The notes beneath the pieces are model-generated. The model ran no database searches. It had not been told where the DNA came from and worked only from the letters and a program-made list of their open reading frames with translations. From Aquiflexum gelatinilyticum (lineage in GTDB: Bacteria > Bacteroidota > Bacteroidia > Cytophagales > Cyclobacteriaceae), in NCBI RefSeq assembly GCF_024741135.1, contig NZ_JANSUY010000007.1, positions 124,001 to 188,000 on the forward strand: a DNA stretch of 64,000 bases, read 5' to 3'. Positions 60,041-64,000 of the stretch are shown here, one piece after another (within the stretch, counting starts at the first letter, position 1; every line of letters starts with the position of its first letter). A program made the translations under genes and the position numbers.

Positions 60041-60883
60041 ATGGACACTACTTTTAAGATTGTTTGCCCAACAGATTTCTCAGAATGTTCACTCAATGCC
60101 ATTGAATATGCTGCTAAGCTAGGGGAAATGTATAATGCTGATTTATTTTTATTCCATGTGCCTGATAAAGAAGATTATCAAAAACTGGCTTCAAATGAAT
60201 TTCACTCAGGCGATCAATATTCTTTTATCCAAAAGAAATTGGACAGTTTGGTAAATATCGTTAGCCAAGAAAGTATTCCAAAAGGTTTGAAATCGTGTCA
60301 AAGCGAATTCATTGAAGGCAAAACGGTAAATACCATATTGGAGTATGCTGATGTCCAAAATGCCGATCTTATCATCATGGGGACTGAGGGAGTCAATGAT
60401 TTTAAACAGAATTATATCGGGACAAGGGCAAGTAGACTTGTGGAAAAATCAGACAGAGATGTAATGGTCATTCCTCGAAAGGTATTTTTCAAATCACCAA
60501 AAAAATTGGTTTATGCTACTGATTATCTTGAGGAGGATAAACTCGCGATTCAAAAAGTGGTGGACCTAGCCCGAAATTGGGATAGTGAAATAGATATTGT
60601 TCATGTGAGTACCAAAATGAAAAACATAGATAAATCACTGCACATGACTATGGTTCAGGAGCTTAAACCATTTTTAAAATATGAAAAAGTCAACTTTGTT
60701 CTCAAATCCTACAGAGACGAACCCGGTTTGGGATTAGAAAATTATCTGATCATATCCAAAGGAGATATCCTGATTACATTGAGTAAAAAGAAGACATGGT
60801 TTGAACAGATATTTTCTAATAATCTCTCCCGAAAGATGTCATATTTCATCAATAAGCCACTCTATGTAATCAAAAAAGTTTAG
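60041..60883 (+). CDS. tandem universal stress protein (UspA family)
   Basis: The 280-residue protein holds two Usp domains. The first has KIVCPTDFSECSLNAIEYAA at the start and LIIMGTEGVNDFKQ near residue 107 before DVMVIP. The second starts at LVYATDYLEEDKLAIQKV (about 151) and ends PLYVIKK; its nucleotide loop is weaker. Such proteins act in stress adaptation in the cytosol. It follows the hydroxyacid dehydrogenase by 12 bp. Confidence 0.9.
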   Translation: MDTTFKIVCPTDFSECSLNAIEYAAKLGEMYNADLFLFHVPDKEDYQKLASNEFHSGDQYSFIQKKLDSLVNIVSQESIPKGLKSCQSEFIEGKTVNTILEYADVQNADLIIMGTEGVNDFKQNYIGTRASRLVEKSDRDVMVIPRKVFFKSPKKLVYATDYLEEDKLAIQKVVDLARNWDSEIDIVHVSTKMKNIDKSLHMTMVQELKPFLKYEKVNFVLKSYRDEPGLGLENYLIISKGDILITLSKKKTWFEQIFSNNLSRKMSYFINKPLYVIKKV

Positions 60884-60888
60884 TGATT

Positions 60889-61629
60889 TTATTTGGGTTC
60901 ACCATTAAATTTTGATTTTATAAAACCAATAAATTCCTGTCTGGTGGAAGTATTTGTAAAAACCTTTTTGATTACTGAAAAATAACCTTTTACAGTAATC
61001 TTTTTTGGCCCTTCTTCGCGTTGAGTCTCGTTGGTACCCCCAAATGAATCTTTTGTTTGTGCAGATTTTTGTTCAGTATTTTTATTTGGTTCATATCCGA
61101 TTAGGTCATCTGCCTTTGAAAAACTTGATTTGGCTCTTTCCTGATAGCCAAGTTTTTCTTCAAGCAATCCTTTGTTGTTGTATGCTACTGCATCCTCAGG
61201 ATCAAGCTCAATGGCCCTTTCATAATCTTCAATAGCTCCTTTCACATCTCCGATTCTATCCCTAAAATACGCTCTGCTTGAAAAACGGTATGGATTTTTT
61301 GGGTCGAGGTTGATAGCTCTGTCAAACTCAGCCAAGGCTTCCTCATCATTTTTCATCAAATGAAGTACCACTGCCCTGTCATTGATATAGCTCGGATTGT
61401 AGGGGTCCAAGTCAATCAGTTTATTGAAATCTGCCAAAGCAGAGTCAAAATCACCCAAACGTGAAAAAACACGGGCCCGGAAAAAATAGTATTCTGTATT
61501 GTTTCCGTCTTCCTTGATGCAAAAATTAATTTGGGAAAGGGCATCTTCGAATTTGCCTTCCTTGAAATGAGCGATACTTAATTGAAATTCTTTCACTTGC
61601 TTGACTGTTAATTTCTGAAGTAAATACAA
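60889..61629 (-). CDS. tetratricopeptide repeat protein
   Basis: The 246-residue protein has at least five consecutive TPR units from about residue 15 to 175, such as FFRARVFSRLGDFDSALADF, AVVLHLMKNDEEALAEFDRA and GLLEEKLGYQERAKSSFSKA, with the repeated LDPxNP linker. A charged tail follows. There is no signal peptide. It is a scaffold for protein contacts; partners are unknown. It is convergent with the universal stress gene. Confidence 0.88.
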   Translation of the reverse strand: MYLLQKLTVKQVKEFQLSIAHFKEGKFEDALSQINFCIKEDGNNTEYYFFRARVFSRLGDFDSALADFNKLIDLDPYNPSYINDRAVVLHLMKNDEEALAEFDRAINLDPKNPYRFSSRAYFRDRIGDVKGAIEDYERAIELDPEDAVAYNNKGLLEEKLGYQERAKSSFSKADDLIGYEPNKNTEQKSAQTKDSFGGTNETQREEGPKKITVKGYFSVIKKVFTNTSTRQEFIGFIKSKFNGEPK

Positions 61630-61725
61630 AACTAGGGCTAATAAAGTTTAAAATTAATCAGACCTTATTCAGGTATTCTTTCCCTAAAATGTTTTCTTTA
61701 TATATTTGAATCGAAAACTCAAACC

Positions 61726-62748
61726 ATGGCCAACAAAGCAGAAGATGTATTAAAAGACCTTAAGTCAGGAAAATATGCACCTATCTATTTTTTACAGGGA
61801 GAGGAACCGTTTTTTATAGATCAAATATCAGATTTCATCGAATCCAATGCCCTTCAGCCGCATGATAAAGGGTTTAACCAAGTGGTTATGTACGGCAAAG
61901 ACGTAACGGTCCCTGATATACTGAACAATGCAAGGAGGTTTCCTATGATGGCAGATAGGCAGGTTGTCATAGTCAAAGAAGCACAGAACATCCCCCAACT
62001 TGGTAAAGATGAAATAGATCAAATGCTGATCAATTACATCAAAAATCCACTTCCGAGTACAATTTTAGTGTTTGCCCACAAATACAAAAACCTTGACGGC
62101 AGAAAGGCATTGGCTAAGGAGTTGGAAAAAAGTGCAGTTTTTGTAAAATCTGAAAAGATTAAAGACAACATTTTGCCATCATGGATTGAAAGTTTTGTAA
62201 AGAGCAAAGGACATGCTATTGACAATGCAACTTCATTTTTTTTGGCGGATAGTATTGGAAACAATCTTGAAGTGATTTCCAACGAACTTTCAAAGATGTT
62301 TCTCAACCTTCAAGGCGAAACAAAAATCACCAAAGATCATATTCAGAAGTTTATCGGGATTAATAAGGAGTACAATAACTTTGAGCTAACCAAAGCTATG
62401 GGAGTAAAGGATGTCGTCAAGGCAAATAAAATCATCCATTATTTTTCCCAAAATCCCAAAAACCATCCTCTTATACCAATTATTGCGCTGGTTTATGGAT
62501 TTTTTAGCAAAGTCGCTTTGGTACATTTCAACAAACAAATGGCTGATGCCGAACTTGCAAGAATAACCGGTGTTCATCCCTATTTTCTCAAAGAATATAG
62601 GATAGCTGCAAATAATTACCGCTTAGGCAAGGTTATTGATTGCTTCGCATATATAAAAGAAGCGGATTTGCGTTCTAAAGGAGTCGATGCAAACGGAATG
62701 GAGAGTAAGGAGATTCTTAGAGAATTAGTATTTAAAATCATGCATTAA
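61726..62748 (+). CDS. holA: DNA polymerase III subunit delta
   Basis: The 340-residue protein has the HolA order: IYFLQGEEPFFIDQISDFIE at about 18-40, RRFPMMADRQVVIVKEAQ near 65-82, LVFAHKYKNLDGRKALAKEL near 105-125, and the helical C-terminus with GNNLEVISNELSKMFLNL. It opens the sliding clamp as part of the clamp loader. Length is typical. A TPR protein gene follows after 16 bp, an arrangement often seen in Bacteroidota as far as I recall. Confidence 0.93.
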   Translation: MANKAEDVLKDLKSGKYAPIYFLQGEEPFFIDQISDFIESNALQPHDKGFNQVVMYGKDVTVPDILNNARRFPMMADRQVVIVKEAQNIPQLGKDEIDQMLINYIKNPLPSTILVFAHKYKNLDGRKALAKELEKSAVFVKSEKIKDNILPSWIESFVKSKGHAIDNATSFFLADSIGNNLEVISNELSKMFLNLQGETKITKDHIQKFIGINKEYNNFELTKAMGVKDVVKANKIIHYFSQNPKNHPLIPIIALVYGFFSKVALVHFNKQMADAELARITGVHPYFLKEYRIAANNYRLGKVIDCFAYIKEADLRSKGVDANGMESKEILRELVFKIMH

Positions 62749-62764
62749 AAGGCATTATTCACCC

Positions 62765-64000
62765 ATGAGGAAAAGTTTCATATTGTTTTTGATATTGTGG
62801 TGTGTCCACAATTTAAGTGCGCAGACAGGTTTATACCAATCAGGAAAGCAGGTTACTTTGGATGATAATTTTGAATTATTCAATAAGCACCTGTTTAGTG
62901 GTTCAAGATTTGAATATGAAGAGCTAAAAAATTCTGATCTAAACAATAACCAACAGGTTTTGGTAGATTTTTACCATTCCGTATCAGCACTTAAGATTGA
63001 AAATCCCGGTTCAACAGATCTCGTTAACCATTTTATAAGGAATTATCCCAATCATCCCAAAAAGAATGAAGCAGCTTTTATTTTGGGAAGTTTTTATTTT
63101 GACAGGAAAAATTACCGTGAGGCCATTCCGGCATTTCAAAAAATCGAAGCTTCGGCCATCAAACCTGAGAAAAAATCTGAGATCTATTTCAAAACAGGTT
63201 ATTCTTATTTTTTACTGAAAGACTTCAAAAACGCACTTAATTATTTCAATCAGGTAAAAGTCGAGAAAGGGGGATATTCTGCAGATGCATACTATTATGC
63301 AGGTTTTATTTCTAAAGAATCAGGAAACTATGATCAGGCAATAAAGGATTTTAAAGAAGCGGAGAAAGCCAGTTTTTATGCTTCAAAAGTCCCGTACATG
63401 CTTGCAGGAATTTATTATCAACAAGGATATTTCGATGAATTGATTGCTTATGCTGAGCCTGTACTGAAATCCAGACCTAATCTTGACAGAAAAGAAGAAA
63501 TCCACTTGTTCCTTGCAGAGGCTTATTTTGAAAAAAGAAATTTTGCAGCTGCAGCTCAAAATTATGACCTATTTGTAAATGCCAGAAAAAGGGATTTGGA
63601 CAGGTCACAGGTTTATAAAGCAGGAGTCGCCCAATTTGAAACCGGAAACTTCCAAAGAGCCAGTGATTATTTTAAAGTGTCTGCAGTCATCGAAGATGAG
63701 ATCGGGCAGGTTTCCAGCTACTATCTTGGACATGCATATTTAAAATTGAATAACCCGCAATTTGCCTCAACGAGTTTTAATGCTGCGTATAAAAATACCA
63801 GCAATCCAAATATCAGAGAAGATGCCTTGGTGAATTTCGCCAAAGTCAACTTAGAAAGAGGGAGTTTTCAGGAGGCGGTCAATGCGTTGGATGCTTATTT
63901 GGATAACTATCCAAATGGGATTTATGCCAATGAAGCAGAAAATCTGCTTACGGATGCATTGATCAATACAAACAATTACCTCAGGGCAATCGAACATATT
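62765..64000 (+). CDS. secreted TPR protein, 3' end cut by window edge
   Basis: From the ATG at 62765 the frame stays open for 412 codons to the window end, so the C-terminus is missing. A signal peptide (MRKSFILFLILWCVHNLSA-Q) is followed by many TPR-like units: FILGSFYFDRKNYREAIPAF, GYSYFLLKDFKNALNYFNQV, GVAQFETGNFQRASDYFKVS and NLERGSFQEAVNALDAYLDN. It should lie in the periplasm as a helical scaffold. It follows holA by 16 bp. Confidence 0.88.
   Translation, partial: MRKSFILFLILWCVHNLSAQTGLYQSGKQVTLDDNFELFNKHLFSGSRFEYEELKNSDLNNNQQVLVDFYHSVSALKIENPGSTDLVNHFIRNYPNHPKKNEAAFILGSFYFDRKNYREAIPAFQKIEASAIKPEKKSEIYFKTGYSYFLLKDFKNALNYFNQVKVEKGGYSADAYYYAGFISKESGNYDQAIKDFKEAEKASFYASKVPYMLAGIYYQQGYFDELIAYAEPVLKSRPNLDRKEEIHLFLAEAYFEKRNFAAAAQNYDLFVNARKRDLDRSQVYKAGVAQFETGNFQRASDYFKVSAVIEDEIGQVSSYYLGHAYLKLNNPQFASTSFNAAYKNTSNPNIREDALVNFAKVNLERGSFQEAVNALDAYLDNYPNGIYANEAENLLTDALINTNNYLRAIEHI

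Overview
The window looks like chromosomal DNA from a Bacteroidota member, most likely order Cytophagales and plausibly Cyclobacteriaceae. This rests on inference from gene content: many lipoproteins with a Bacteroidota-type lipobox, FISUMP and DM13 domains, DUF2911, a WbsX/GH99-like enzyme, a SerB-SerA fusion, many short Crp/Fnr regulators ending in IASYLGIT-type helix-turn-helices, a TPR-type histidine kinase, and mostly no Shine-Dalgarno motifs. I found no rRNA, tRNA, CRISPR array, transposase, integrase or prophage.

Region by region. 1-3.6 kb: a TPR sensor kinase (5' end cut by the window) with its LuxR-type regulator, then an IPT/TIG lipoprotein. 3.8-5.2 kb: a serine hydrolase. 5.4-7.9 kb: an apparent operon of two DM13 lipoproteins flanking an outer-membrane barrel and a Crp/Fnr regulator. 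8.5-10.7 kb: an OmpR-type two-component system on the other strand. Both the DM13 operon and the two-component system carry the same 11-bp-period direct repeat (TTCGTGA-N4-TTYGTGA) ending 43 bp before the first start codon, so I infer that the OmpR-type regulator controls both. 11.0-13.5 kb: an A+T-rich two-gene insert (membrane protein plus HEPN-motif protein). 13.5-14.1 kb: a composite repeat with a 21-bp minisatellite, present again in shorter form at 31.6-31.9 kb. 14.2-19.8 kb: a small hypothetical, a FISUMP lipoprotein, a SulP permease and a lectin-fold secreted protein. 19.8-22.4 kb: two Crp/Fnr regulators around an MFS transporter. 22.9-28.6 kb: a single-domain response regulator and a giant kinase with about eleven PAS domains. 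28.6-29.8 kb: a decayed intergenic stretch with a Crp relic.

29.8-35.8 kb: outer-membrane protein, two more Crp/Fnr regulators, a DUF427 protein, and an SRPBCC / FAD oxidase / alpha-beta hydrolase cluster. 36-39.2 kb: two tandem zinc-less MDR oxidoreductases and a VOC protein. 39.5-42.1 kb: two paralogous small beta-rich proteins in front of a TPR-transmembrane class III adenylate cyclase. 42.2-46.2 kb: cupin, SDR, AraC regulator, lipoprotein and CPBP-like membrane protein. 46.2-51.3 kb: Gfo/Idh oxidoreductase, WbsX/GH99-like lipoprotein, split transketolase and a peroxiredoxin. 51.3-53.8 kb: M23 peptidase and FAH-family protein. 54.0-54.6 kb: remains of a Xre/RES toxin-antitoxin pair. 54.6-58.9 kb: a 38-residue membrane protein, SerB-SerA fusion, Nudix, CAT-like acetyltransferase and DUF2911 protein. 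59.1-64 kb: hydroxyacid dehydrogenase, universal stress protein, TPR protein, DNA polymerase III delta subunit and a TPR protein running off the window.

The strongest candidates for something undescribed are the DM13/barrel/Crp operon with its shared operator, the minisatellite repeat element, the family of hairpin repeats ending in AATTCTGAGAAGTTCAA, and the A+T-rich HEPN pair.
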